Part shown: positions 33,610 through 45,535 of the stretch, piece by piece
Position numbering within the stretch: the stretch's first letter is position 1
Layout: every line of letters begins with the position of its first letter
Assembly: GCF_034702125.1 (NCBI RefSeq)
Contig: NC_085878.1
Coordinates: forward strand, 18,384,557 to 18,448,556
Reading direction: 5' to 3'
Length of the DNA stretch: 64,000 nucleotides
Origin: Engraulis encrasicolus
Lineage: Eukaryota > Chordata > Actinopteri > Clupeiformes > Engraulidae
Notes under the pieces: model-generated
What the model was told of the DNA's origin: nothing
What the model saw: only the letters and a program-made list of their open reading frames with translations
Databases searched by the model: none
Made by a program: the position numbers and the translations under genes

Positions 33610-36600
33610 TACATGTAGAAATTATGTGTTCATATCTCTAACCCTCTTGGTTTAGCATGATAATGAAAAGAACTGTGAGCAAAAATGTGGCAAGCAGAAA
33701 ACCAGAGTGGCTAGTGACTTGGGAAAACCCAACTGTGGCCGGAGAGCAAAGCATTAATGTCAAACCCTTGTCTGTACCCAGACATGGGTTCCTACCAGGT
33801 GTACGGGTACCCAAACACAACCACATCGTATGCAAAGCGCAAGTCTGAATTAAATTTTCTACACACATGTACCTAAAAAGTGTACCACAGTCACCGTGTA
33901 GTTTGAATACTTTTACTTGAAGGAGAGGATTGTGCACACAGGTGCAGTACGAAGGTCAACTGTAGTTTTCAGAGTGAGGAGTCTGCACACTTAGAATCGT
34001 TTTTGTTGCGTTTTATTTTTTCATGGCAGGATAACGTACCTCAACAGTCTTCTTCAGATTCTCTACAAACACAGTCTGAGTGGTGATTAGAACATGCCTG
34101 GCATCCAAGGGTGTGGCCAGTTTGTTAACCCTTTACACTCTACACTTTACAATTAGAATTATTGTACACTGTCTGGACAAGATGTAGAATACTACTGAGC
34201 GACAGTGATATGCAGGGCTGATAGTATTCAGGCTCCATGCCTGATTTCAGGCTTGACAGAGTTTGCAAAAATAAAAACATTGATAATAATTAGCCATTAG
34301 GTTATTCTTATCTCAGAAAGTGTTACAGGTTCAGGGTTTTCTTCTACTATCAGGCTTGAATAATGTGTCAAAATAGGCCTACATTACGTCACTATGCAGT
34401 ATCTTGTCGTCGTCGTTACAGCAGGGGAAAAAGTTCAGGCTCAGGATTTTTTTTTCACTATCACCCCTGGATATGTCATGTTCTTAATACTGTTATATCC
34501 TGTCATTACAGACAAGGCGGCCGGAAACTTTGATGACCTCAATGACACTGGCTAGGTGAAGGACATCAACAAAATGGCATCAGGTCACCAGACATCAGCT
34601 CATAATCCACAACGTCATCAACCATTTTGCGCCAAAAATGAAGCCGTTCACATACCATGGCATCCTAAGCAGGTAATTTCATACCTCTCAGTAACCTCAG
34701 AATGTATTAACAGAATAAACAAAATCATCACTTCCCATCATTTCTACCACATGTTTCAATAGGCAGCACTACGCTACTGTGCAACAGTGAGAGAGAGCGG
34801 GCAAGGACAAGTAAAGCGGACCTACACTACAGCAAGACTTTGACACTTCTCCACGTTAGAGGCAGCCATCACCCCCACCGTTGAGCAGCGGCTATGTGTA
34901 ACCCCCAAAAGAGGAGATGATCCGACGATGTGTGTGTGGTGTGTGCGTGTGTGTGTGTGTGATGTATGATATTGTAACATTTCAGTCCTTCTTTTATACT
35001 ATACAGTGTATACATATACATTTGTGGGTTTGTTTAAAAACCATTGCTGAGGTTAAGAAATGCATTATGACAAATACATCTGATTCAGGTGTACTGTCTT
35101 TTATTTGCCACAAATAAATCACATCCTGGAAACCTGTACGATGTGTGGATTTAAAGATCTGCCAGATCTTTGTGACGGCACAGGATTGCAGTGGAACCCA
35201 AACATAGCCTACGAACTCCCACGCCATCTCACCAACTGCCGATATGCAGTATGCCTGATTTTTCCTGTACAGCAAAGAAATGTAGAGATTGTGCCTTCAT
35301 CAAGAATAGGTCATTTGGAATCACAACAATTATTCAATTTACTTTGTGCGTGTGGTGTTGCTATTGCTGTTATTATTATGTTACTAGTGACCCCTTTAGT
35401 TGAGTTCAATAGTCTACATGAAATCTCTGCACTTTTGGGACCCAATAGTACCACTATTGGGATTGGCAGCTCCCTAAATGAAAATGAGAAAAACTTGCCT
35501 GGATGAAATGTTATGAACTGTATGCGTTGTGCTGCTTGCTGAAGTAACATGACACCCACATCACCTTCCAGAAATAAAGTGTATACAGGCTACCTAACCA
35601 GAGTCCTAGAGACCTATTGCTGCTGTGTGATGAAATCCAGGCAAAGGTCCAAAAGCTTTGGCAATTGCTGCAACATGTAAAAAAGGTAGACAGATTAGGC
35701 CCCTGCAGATATGGCATGTGTAGATGGATTCACTAAATTCTTTAACCACTTAAATGGCTTGGGTCAGACAAACTGGGCTGCACACTGACCTCTTCCATGT
35801 TGCCCATGTGGTTTCGTTGGCTGTGTGTGACAACCTCCGTACAAGGGCCGCCGATCAGCAACTGAAGGCAGATTTATTTATTTATTTTTGAAAATGTCTG
35901 CACCTTTTTTATTAAATGTATTGCATTGCACTGGTATCACATTGCATTAAATGTACTAGCCAAGTGACACAGAGAGCAGGTAAATACAGTGTATTGATCT
36001 GTACCATTTATGTCACTTCTTAAAGATTCAATTATTCAACTCTATATTCAAAGAGGCCGGTATTGCTCTACCATTTTCCACGAACCAGTCAACTTCCTGG
36101 GAGTAATTGCAGTACTTTGAGAAAGTGATCTTTCTAGCCTAATCATTCATTGTGCTTGTGTCAGTATTGTAGTGTCATTGTTTATTTACAGTGTGTCGAC
36201 GCCATCTACTGGATACTCAGCGCACGGTTCATTTTCTATCCACTTCATAATTTCATTCCAAAGCACAGAGTGAGCTCTTTGATGCAATGTAGGCTAAACT
36301 CACCTAGAGCTCTAGTTGTGTATATGATATCCAATGACTTATGTAGACCTCCTTGTGTATACCCGTTGTGGATCGCTGAATACATAGCCTCGACATTAAA
36401 TCCATATTTCGGTCTCCGGTCTCAAGTCAACTGCGGCCGTCTTGCCTACTGTCGTCACCAGCTATGGAGAACACGACAGTGGCAAAATGAATGATTGTTC
36501 CAACCGATTTCAATAAAGGTTCTCTGATCTGACCGCTTGAATTGACTATCCGGCTCCCTCTTTTATTGCAATGCTTACCAGCAAAAGTATCAAACACACT

Positions 36601-36949
36601 TGAATCCTAATAGCCTACATTACAAATATCTGACTGGACCATCGTAGGAAACAGGTTTGTACCGGTAAGCTTATGTCTCTCAGTCATGCAGTACACGGAG
36701 CTGGATTTCAGTGAAACATTGCACTTACAACATGTTAACTTAAGGTCTCTCTAAACGTGCATTTTGGTCTTCTTTGCAAAACAACTTTGTCATCATGCCA
36801 AATGCATAGCCTGCTAACTTTAAGCTCTTAAAACGCACTTGTCGTGAGCAAAATGAAGCTTGACAGGACACGAACCATAGCATATTTGATGAAATGTCTA
36901 CTCACTTTCCTCATCTGCTGTCTGCGAATCTCAACAAGTTCGCCCATGA
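33610..36949. other. THAP element interior with unassigned open frames
   Basis: Open frames at 33,657-33,848, 35,105-35,506 and 36,150-36,494 (all plus) are not similar to anything I recognise. The last is followed by AATAAA at 36,512-36,517, and YLPLHNF...-type hydrophobic content is unremarkable. A (GT)n run lies at 34,927-34,960. These may be decayed 3' exons of the THAP-bearing element or a non-coding transcript; I do not call genes. Confidence 0.3.
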
Positions 36950-37373
36950 AATAAACAATTAAAAACAATGTTTTCATAAAAATGGGTAAGCAATAGAGGT
37001 ATGCAACCTTCAGTCATTCCACTCGTCAGTAAACGCCAGCTGCAGTTACCGTAGCAACGATATCAACAATTGCTCTTGAGATCTGTGTCTGATTATTTCA
37101 GACTAAACAAACTTCCGCCTCGTTGGTTATGCTAATCAGTGGGAGGAGATTATTTAAATATTCATATTTCTGCTCGCGCGCGTGAGGAAATTCATGTCAC
37201 CTCTCGCGCGTGAGACGGTGTTTGCGCGCGCGTGGCAGCGTTTGCGCGCGCGCGCAGAGCAAAATCGCGCGCGCGAGAGTGTCTACACGCGCGCGCAGAA
37301 TAAAATACCTCGCGTGGGCAGTAAGTGGCGCTCGTGGACCTTTTGTCCACATAATGACGCCATACTATGCGGC

Positions 37374-38641
37374 AACTCCGCTAATTTATGATGATGTTTT
37401 GCTAACAACACAGCCCTGCCAACAAACACTCGTCTATCAACAAATTTAATCTAATAGTAATAAGTATAGTCTTTCCGTTATGTTTCAATTACAGCTAAGC
37501 ATATCCAACCCATGAAGGTAAAATTTAGTCTGCTAGTTATGGCTCTGTGGCAGGCTAGGTTTACATCCCAAACAGTTTAGCGTCTTCTTCCCTTCGTGAA
37601 TAACAGGTCGGCTTATATCCGCTATTGTGTTTGTGAGACGGTGTATTTCTGTAACATTCAATGTTGTCTTTTGGTAACGTCATGATAGCTTGTTAACTGT
37701 TAAGAGTTTGCTCTTTGAGTAGTAAAAATCACACAACACAATTCGGACCGTTAGCTACTGAACTGGAGAAGCTGCTCCTGGTATTGTGCTGGTGAGGCGG
37801 TCTATTTCTGTGACCTTCAGTATCGTGTTTTGATAATATCTTGAAAAGTTTGTTGTTTAAGTAAGGATCACACAACACAATCTTTACCCGACTCGTTTAC
37901 TTAAACAGCCGGTTTCCTCGCACCAAATGCATACCAGAATGAAAACAGAACTGATGAGATAAGCAATCCGATTGGCCCACGTCACACAAGTACGGTGGCC
38001 AGTGTTAAACAAACAATGCATGATAATTTTGTATTGTGTTTGTCAAGGTTCGTTTGATATTAGGCCAGAAATATTCTAGTAAGAGGAGATAGAACAGGTA
38101 CATAGAAATTAACGGTGAAGATTCGTAACGCAAATATGGCGTCTACCCGCACATCTCCCGCCTTTCTGGTAACAAGAGCCAATGTGCCTGCTGAGCTGCG
38201 TTGCCAGTGATCCAATCATCTGGCTGCATCGGCGCACGCGAAATTATGCACATGCTCAGTTTTGAAAAGCCGTTGCTCTCGTGCCGTTATGGAACTACTG
38301 CGCCTGCGCTCTGTCAAAAAAACCGTGAGAAAAGTGGCTCAAAAAGCTTTATTTTGACTCGTATGACACAACCAAGTAGTCTAGATTGATCAGTTTTTCA
38401 CGGTCGTTTCAACCATATGGTTTTCACAACCGCTGGGTTCCCCTCCGTCCTATACTCAGTTTCCCCATTCATTTTTCCCATTGACTCTCAGATCTGGTCT
38501 ACTTAATCGCGAAATAGCACCCCGGAGGCGTCACCAAGATGGCCGCCATATGTCCCCTCTCATTCTAGAATCTCTCTGATTAGGCCTAGCCTACGTATTT
38601 GTATTTGAGTTAAGGCTACTTGGGTCAAAATGCACTCCACC
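37374..38641. other. Between THAP element and K copy 2; diverged tandem duplication
   Basis: Segments 37,610-37,750 and 37,785-37,895 share GTGAG(A/G)CGGT(G/C)TATTTCTGT, TTTTG(G/A)TAA and ATCACACAACACAAT in order, so they are an old duplication of about 165 bases. An AAGATGGCCGCCAT word at 38,538, the consensus of YY1 sites, lies in a GC-richer patch. No exon is supported. Confidence 0.4.
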
Positions 38642-40486
38642 CGCAGTTGCATAGCCTATCTGAATTTGACTGTAGGCCTAGTCTATTGTGATGAGATGTA
38701 TCCTATTTGTGAATACACCACTCAGTGTACAAAAATAGTGTACGAGAATAGTGTAGCCTACAAGAATAGTGTAGGACCCACTAAACATAGAACGTCACAT
38801 AGACGTTCATATCTTGTCCATATCGCGTCCGTCCGTCTAAGACCAGTTCTGTACCCAAAAATGACGTGCAAAATAGGTATACTATTTTGACGTCAAACTA
38901 TGAGGTCCATTAGACGTCTGAATATAGTTAATAATTTACCCAATGGGGACTGCCTAAACAGATGTGTCAAAAAAAATAACACATTGGGATGTGTAGACAG
39001 TGACAGATTATGTGTCATTTTTGTGTAAGATTTCACAGAATGTGAGATTGAAATGTGAGATTCATTTCTGGGTCGTGCTACAACAAGTGAGAAACTAACG
39101 GCCGTTTGGCTGTCCAATCGCGTGACTGTGGACATTTGAAAGCAGACTTCCGCCCGCCTTTTCTACCGTTGGAAATGCAAGATGCGGCGACTTGACTTCA
39201 GACACCGAGAGAGGCTGGCGTAAGTAATTCACTTTATTGGTATAATTTCGTAACAATTACGTGTGTTACCGTTAATGTATGGTTAAAATCAAACCCTGCT
39301 TCACAAGTTTTGCTGTACGAACATTGGAACAGCCTCAGTGATTATGTGAACATTAAGCTAGCCTACAGATTTAGCTAGTTATTGATACTCAGTTAGCTAT
39401 TGATCTTTAACGCTTGCACTATAAATTATATTTATTTTCTTTTAATTCACATGTGGACTAACTTAATGGTTAAAACGTGTTGTGTTGGGAAAATTAAAGG
39501 TTTGAAATGTGATATTGGATGGTTTGCTAACATTGGTTGCTAATATGGTAACTGATAATTAGCTGGTGTGGAATAAATCAGGCGGCACTTTACTGATGTG
39601 AAGTTTGAAAGCTATTTTCCGAACATAAAAGAAAGAAAGTCTGACAGGATTTGTGCAAGGATACTGAAACACCACGGATGGATTGACGTAGAGCTAGTAC
39701 AGTGGGGCAAAAGTGGATGCTGCTAGTAACAGGTATCGGAGGGGGCAAGGCAAGGGCTAGCTAGCATAGAGGCGATTTTAAACTTCAGCGCTTCAAACGT
39801 AAGCAGTTCTGCGTCAAATCATGTAAATCAGACCATCCGCCACCCTCGTACATGATAAAGAATAGCACCAGTAAAAGCAAGCAGTATCCCACTGTTTTGT
39901 GTTGGCTCGATGAAAGGTGATAAAAACGAATTTCCGAATCACATTATGTCGGCTTGGTTGTTGTTGTGGCCAGTCAATAGACAAGCTTTGAACCGTAGTT
40001 CCATGTAAGTGTCGTGGTTTTCACGTGGTTTCAGTATGTAGTTGAATATGGTAGATCTGGGCAACTGGTCAACGCTGTCGTGTTTTGTCTCGGTAGACCT
40101 CGTATGACGGTGTGTTGGGAAAATACCGGCAGTTGTTTCAGATGGAGGGTGCGACGTACCAGATGTACGCTGTTCGAGGGATAAAACTGCCACGCACGAG
40201 ATTTTGTAGGCAATGGTAATTGGTGACGATACCATGACGTTTGAAAAGAAGATTCAAAGTTTGAGTTTTATGTGGCAGAGTAGAACAGCTGCGTGTGAAG
40301 TGTGGCGACTACCAAGGTATCAACACCAGTTATGGCTACGGGATTTTAAAAGTACCTTCAATGCACTGGGAACTAACGTGCTCTCCCCCTCTCTCTCTCT
40401 TCTCTCTTCGTCAGGGCCCAGGTCTTGTGGCCACATCTGTCCAAGCTCCTACTCTGATTGAACAGTTGGATGATCAGACTGATGGT

Positions 40487-40487
<1 letters not shown>

Positions 40488-40519
<32 letters not shown>
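40488..40519. repeat. (GT)n microsatellite
   Basis: About 16 GT repeats immediately after a splice donor-like GGTAAGT. Confidence 0.85.
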
Positions 40520-40520
<1 letters not shown>

Positions 40521-41361
40521 CATATTGTCTATGTGATCATGTGTCTAATTGCCATCCACTTACAGGCCCTCTGCCTCCTTTCATTTGTTTTTTTAGATTT
40601 TTTTTTATTGTTGTATTGTATGCAATTGTGATAAATATGTTACTGTGATAGTGTTATAATAACACAGAGACTTTGGTAAATGTGAAATTTAAGTACTGCT
40701 GTACAATTTTCTGCTCTCATTTTCAGATGAAAAGTGCTACACAGTTCTCACACATCTTCTGACTCCGAAGCCGCTGCAGTGTAAAATCTGAGATGTCTTT
40801 TCTGGTTGATTTTGTGCAGGTATTTTTCAAAGGATAGTTACTTTTAAAAACTTCTTTTAATCTTTAAAAACATTTTCACGCAGAGCCTCTGTTAGGACCT
40901 CATTGCGATACAGAGTTATGACCTTGTCACCAAAATGTCAATGACCATATTTTAACCTGCTATTTAAGGCTGTCATAGCCATATTCTTATAACAATGCCG
41001 TTAAGTTCAAGAGAACTATAGTTTGGTGATATGGATCCCAAACGGAAGGGAACAGCAGCGGTTTGTAGTTGTAGAGAACTAATTAGCGCCAAGTGTTGTT
41101 AACCTTTTGTTTCTTGTTTACCTGTCACAGTAGCCCATAGCACTTTTGTCATAGAGAGCAACTTGGTCAGTAAATATGTGCCTGCTGTATAAAGTAGCAG
41201 TATTTGGATGAGTTACAGCTAACACGGACGGCAAACTTGAGACTGTATATTGTGTGTTTGACAGATTTCTGACAGCGACAGCGATGGTGAGGGAAGCAGT
41301 GTACCGAACTCTCAGATGACTCGGACCAGGTGACCAAACCCATGCAAAGCACAATGTGAGT

Positions 41362-41362
<1 letters not shown>

Positions 41363-41416
<54 letters not shown>
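41363..41416. repeat. (CA)n microsatellite
   Basis: About 27 CA repeats in the intron after the SDSDSDGEG exon; open frames of His-Thr or Val-Cys here are artefacts. Confidence 0.9.
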
Positions 41417-41419
<3 letters not shown>

Positions 41420-41985
41420 ACCATGAGTCAACATAGTAGCCCCTACAATATTTTTCCAATTTATTGCTGTATGCTTACCATATCCATCATGTTGATGTGT
41501 GTTAATGCATCCTTGTGTGTGTATGTGTTGGTGTTAGGACTGTGCTGAGGCGTTCCGCCCCCCTCCCCCTCCACACCACTCAAGGCACGGCGGCGGCCCA
41601 ACCGCAAACTAACGTGAGTACACAACACACACACACTTGTGTGCATGCCACGCACTGACACTTTCTCTACAGTGACTTGTCAACTTTCCTTACATTGTGT
41701 GTGTGCGTGTGACAGGGAGATTAACATGAGGCTGGATGCGCTTGGCTCCCTGCTGCGTCCATCACCAGAGGGGCCGGGATTGCTGCGGCAGCTAGCCAAT
41801 TAAAGGAGGAGGATGAAGGAGAGGAGTCTGACGATGCCGACATCGCCATCGTATGCAGTCCACGCCCTCGCAGGAAAACCAGCCAATGAAAACGCTTGCA
41901 GCAGCATCAGCAGAACACACCGGCACGACTGGTACACTTAAAGATACGCCACAGACCAGACATACACCAAATACAACTAGCACAG

Positions 41986-41987
<2 letters not shown>

Positions 41988-42061
<74 letters not shown>
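41988..42061. repeat. (CA)n microsatellite
   Basis: About 36 CA repeats directly after the splice donor of the NFATC2IP-like exon ending at 41,985. Confidence 0.9.
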
Positions 42062-42063
<2 letters not shown>

Positions 42064-42503
42064 CAGTACATCTGTTTTGTATAGCGCTTTGCCTAGTCAA
42101 AGACTTTTTACAGGAAGTATTATAATTCTGTTTTATAGTTGGGGGAAGCCATGGAAAGTAGATAACCCTATACAGCTGATGTGTGTGTCAGTAATATTTA
42201 TGTGTATGTGTGTTGCAGACAGAGCTTCTGAAGCATGCAGTGGAAGACCTGTCAGTCAAGCTAAAGGTCCCGCCCTCCAACCTGCTGCTGCTGCACGGAG
42301 AGGCGGAACTTAACACCTCACACACTATTGGCCAGCTAGGACTCTGCATCGCTGACATCTTTGGTAGGAATGTGTGTGTGTGTGTTTGCGTTTGGGTGTG
42401 TTTGCGTGTGGGTCTGTGTTGGTGCAAGTCAGTCTTGGCTCCTTCCTGATATTATACTGTATAAGTTCATACGTATACCGCATTGCAAAATGAATTTCAT
42501 ATA

Positions 42504-42625
42504 CAGTATATCACGAAAGTGAATACACACCTCACAGTTTTTGCAGATTTTTGATTATACATTTTCATAGGAAAGCATTACAGAAATTTCACTTTGACAC
42601 AATGATTAGTGACCTTTTAACAACT
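42504..42625 (+). repeat. Solo end of a Tc1/mariner-type element
   Basis: After TA it begins CAGTATATCACGAAAGTGAA and runs through CACACCTCACAGTTTTTGCA, a repeat end of Tc1-type appearance. The other terminus is not found nearby. Confidence 0.5.
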
Positions 42626-42934
42626 TATTTAACCGCTTAAATTTCTTGCGTCAGCATGACAATCATGAAGTAACGAAGATGGTTGACAGTTCTTCTTATG
42701 TTCACTGTCCCTGGGTCGCTACAGTATGCTTTAAATTCATCATTTAAAGACGGTTTTAGCTAAATTTTCTCCCATGGGAGACCATGCCCCCAGACCCCCC
42801 TAGTATGACTCAACACTATCCCCCAAAAACGCCACTGCACACCACACATTCGCGTGCACCGCTGCAGCACACGCGCTGCTCCGTGCCACCGCGCCACGCC
42901 GCACCTTTCTCACCTTTTTCACCCTTGACCCGTT

Positions 42935-43035
42935 TTCAAGTTCAAGTTCAAGTTCAAGTAGGTTTTATTGTCAATTTCTTTACATGCACTGGTCATACAA
43001 AGAATTTGAAATTACATTTCTTGCTTTCCCATACA
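42935..43035 (+). repeat. LINE-tail-like repeat with (GTTCAA)n
   Basis: Four GTTCAA units lead into TTTTATTGTCAATTTCTTTA and CATGCACTGGTCATACAAAG, related to 13,420-13,480. It is probably a fragment of a fish non-LTR retrotransposon 3' region. Confidence 0.4.
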
Positions 43036-43167
43036 GACATAGACTAATTAAGGTAAGGACATAGACAGTATAGACATAGACAGTACATGCCTGTATACTT
43101 AGTTTGACTGGTATGCTTCATACCTTTCAATCAGTTAAGTAAAACTTGCTATTAAGTATTATTGATG

Positions 43168-43170
<3 letters not shown>

Positions 43171-43204
<34 letters not shown>
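43171..43204. repeat. (TC)n microsatellite
   Basis: Seventeen TC repeats followed by TTC-rich polypyrimidine DNA that runs into a possible splice acceptor TTCTCAG at 43,234-43,240. Confidence 0.85.
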
Positions 43205-43207
<3 letters not shown>

Positions 43208-43240
43208 TCTTCTTCTTCCTCCTCTTCTACTTCTTCTCAG

Positions 43241-43594
43241 TCTGGAACCAACTTCACATCCCTCTTCACTGCACTACTGACACTGAGATGGAATCCACAA
43301 CCCAACCACTAGTGGTCTGCATTGGGAACCTGAAGACTCTGTCATAACCGCCAGGAATGACCGTGTGACCATTCCCGTTGCAGACGGCCTGACTTGCACA
43401 ATTGACAAGCTGTTCAAGCTTTACTGGGTCTGCAACTTGTTATATCCAGCACAGCTCAGCTCTGTTTTCACCTTCTTTGAATATGTTTATGACGTTCCCA
43501 TCTCAACCAACAAACGAACAAAGGCACTACAACTTCTCTCAAAGCTTCCCAGCAGCCCAGTGATCACTCAACATGTGTTTATGCCCAAAATGTA
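43241..43594 (+). CDS. Unassigned 3' exon, probably C-terminus of a transposon protein
   Basis: After a strong pyrimidine tract and CAG, the frame from about 43,335 reads DSVITARNDRVTIPVADGL, then FKLYWVCNLLYPAQL and FFEYVYDVPI...KRTKALQLLSKL, ending at 43,594. The pattern of a YWV.N..YP..L...F.F.EY core followed by a basic end resembles C-termini of uncharacterised transposon-derived proteins in fish; I cannot name the family. Upstream of 43,335 the frame has stops. It may be the last exon of the CACTA-like element's own gene, now decayed. Confidence 0.35.
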
Positions 43595-44740
43595 AATAGC
43601 TACTACAGACATCAAGAAAGTAGTTTGGCATCTTTGTCATGTACACGCTTTGTCAGATGCACAGGATATGATGATAATTTGCAGCCAAGATGGCTGTTCA
43701 AGTGTACAAGGACTTACTATGTAGACACCACCTACGTAGATATGTTGTAAAACTGGACGATTGTGAAATGATATGATGTGGCAGATGTAAGACCCATTGA
43801 TGTAATGCAGAGTTTTCATTCAGATGAACTGTCTCTTAACCCAAGGTACAATGTCTTTTCTTCCAATATGTTGGATCCTACAGTATTTCATAAGAAAGTT
43901 TTCAAGAGTATTTAACACTACTTCGAATTTCAAGACTTTTGGGTTTTGTAATACACCGGTAATGTTGTTAAGAGATGATAGTGTACGAGTCATAATCATC
44001 AATACTTCATGAAATTCGCAGTGGTGTTAATTATTCTTGAAAAAGATCACATTTGTTATCTCCCCCTCTTCTGAAAAGCCTAACAAAAAAGAATATGACA
44101 GTAAAGTTAATGTAATACAATTTTTTTTAATTGAATGTAAACACAACTCTACAAAAAAAAAAAACGTTGCAGAGGTATGTAGTCAAGACTTTTGAAGATT
44201 TAACCTTGTAAACAAAAGTGTTTGCTAAATAAAAGTAACCCCCCCCTGTCACTTTCCATGTGATAATTGTCTGTATATTTTGAAAACTAGAAGTTTCAAG
44301 GTTTTTAATGCTGTCACTTAAATGTTTGAATGACAACTCAGAGTTAATTTAAAGTCAAAAAGACGTCCACAAAGAGTGATGTCCCATTTGCTATAAGACA
44401 TTTTATTTATTTTAGCAACAGATTAGAACATTTGAGTGATCTGAATGGGAGGCAGTGATGAGGTTACTTCAGTTCTGAAGCAGTCGATACAATTAACAAG
44501 AAATGCTATTTTGCATTGTGTTGCATACATGGAGCATCAAAGGACTTTTTAAAGATAGTGTAGTTTAACTTTTTTGCTTTGAAAATCTGCCATCTTAATT
44601 CAACGAGTCTGTGGGTAAGAATTGACCTGTTTGTTAGGTTGTTAGGCTTTTGTTATGAGGCTATGTTAGGTTATCTCGTTTTAGCAAATGGAGTTTTGGA
44701 TGGAATAAATGTAATGGCCGCACTACTGAGGTAAGGAGGG
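43595..44740. other. 3' part of CACTA-like element, no gene
   Basis: AT-rich DNA with T- and A-runs. TAAATAAAAG near 44,227 could act as a polyadenylation signal. No exon or inner repeat boundary is recognised. Confidence 0.35.
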
Positions 44741-45535
44741 GGAGAGGTTCATTCCAATTTCGAAAAAGACGTTGATAAGACATCCCTAATGACCTAATAT
44801 GGACTAGAATTTGCCCTTATCTGGAGGTCCTGATGACGTTCATACCTGACGTCATAATAACGCAAAAAAAAAAGACGTCATCTGGCGTTACATTCTGGTA
44901 CCCTGCTGGGACGTCCAACAATGACCTGGAAAAGACGTTGTTTGGACGTCTTTTTGCCCAGTGGGGATTTTGCCATCCACAAGTTTATCCCATCACGCAT
45001 GGTTTTTTTTTTTTTCAATTCATAAATCGGCTCCGTCAAATAGGCTACAGCATCGGTCTAGGCTGTAGGCTACACTCACCTGTGGCCCAAGTTTTTTGTT
45101 TGATTGTGATATTAAAGCTGTATTTTACATTGATAAGATAGCAGTAGGTAGGCCTGGCTAACGGGTCAGAAACAGTTGAATGAGGAAGGTCGAAAAACAG
45201 GCAGAACACGTTAACGCAGTTGCGCACTGAGAATCCATAACACTTCCAAGTGGGTGAAAGACTTGACTGTCTCCGTTCTCTCTATTCGCTTCAGGGCCGT
45301 TTTGCATATGCTGTTGACAAGACTAACTTTTGGTTGTTAAGATGTGAAAACCCTACACTTTTATTGCCTCTTGGAGCATAACATTAATTAGAGGACGTGC
45401 GCTGATTTTATCCAAATAGGTATAGGCCTAGTATCACGACATGACCAGTAGCCGTTTGCATCAGCAATGTTGGCAACGTTTCGCCAGTTAGTATAGGCTA
45501 TGCATAGGCTACAATTCAGTAATTAAAATGCAACA

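Larger units (their letters stand above)
28678..37373. mobile_element. 8.7-kb THAP-carrying element with long CG-rich inverted repeats
   Basis: The inverted arms, about 28,678-29,135 and 36,950-37,373, match for roughly 450 bases with moderate divergence. They include GTGGACAAAAGGTCCACGAG, a cluster of CGCGCGCG hairpins, GAGGCGGAAGTTTGTTTAGT and CGTTGCTACGGT. Between them lie THAP-domain exons (29,227-30,626), two SINEs, and a Tc1-like element with a LINE fragment. THAP DNA-binding domains head the transposases of P and Kolobok elements, so this may be a decayed autonomous copy. I could not find a complete catalytic core. The target duplication is unclear. Confidence 0.6.
40415..42363 (+). 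pseudogene. nfatc2ip: NFATC2IP-like gene remnant with introns, inside a transposon
   Basis: The exon at 42,219-42,363 encodes TELLKHAVEDL...VPPSNLLLLHGEAEL...GLCIADIFG, matching the first SUMO-like domain of NFATC2IP (human LLLFGETEL...LGVADI). The exon at 41,716-41,985 encodes EINMRLDALGSLL (human EVNKRLQDLRSCL) and HLKIRHRPD (human LKIRCRAD), and splices in frame to it across ACAG|GT...GCAG|AC. That exon has a frameshift near 41,780 and an in-frame TGA near 41,887. Likely upstream exons are 41,265-41,329 (SDSDSDGEGSS) and 41,538-41,613; 40,415-40,484 and 40,727 onward are less sure. The second SUMO-like domain is not found. NFATC2IP binds the SUMO machinery (UBC9) and NFAT. Kept introns mean DNA-level capture, not retroposition. 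Confidence 0.65.
38777..44964 (+). mobile_element. 6.2-kb CACTA-like transposon inserted in K copy 2
   Basis: Comparison with K copy 1 places the inserted DNA between GTGTAGGA (ending 38,776) and GGATTTTGCC (from 44,965), a shared GGA that fits a 3-bp target duplication. The ends read CCCACTAAAC...GACGTC and GACGTC...GCCCAGTGG, that is CACTA and CAGTG near the termini. Both subterminal zones are rich in GACGT words (38,810-38,910 and 44,760-44,960). CACTA/EnSpm elements share these traits; the superfamily call remains tentative because the tips are offset by a base. The interior holds NFATC2IP-like exons and an unassigned 3' reading frame. Confidence 0.55.

Noticed and set aside
41853..42125. 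Open frame with poly His-Thr
   Set aside because: Translation of a (CA)n microsatellite. The frame that matters for the NFATC2IP-like exon is a different one.
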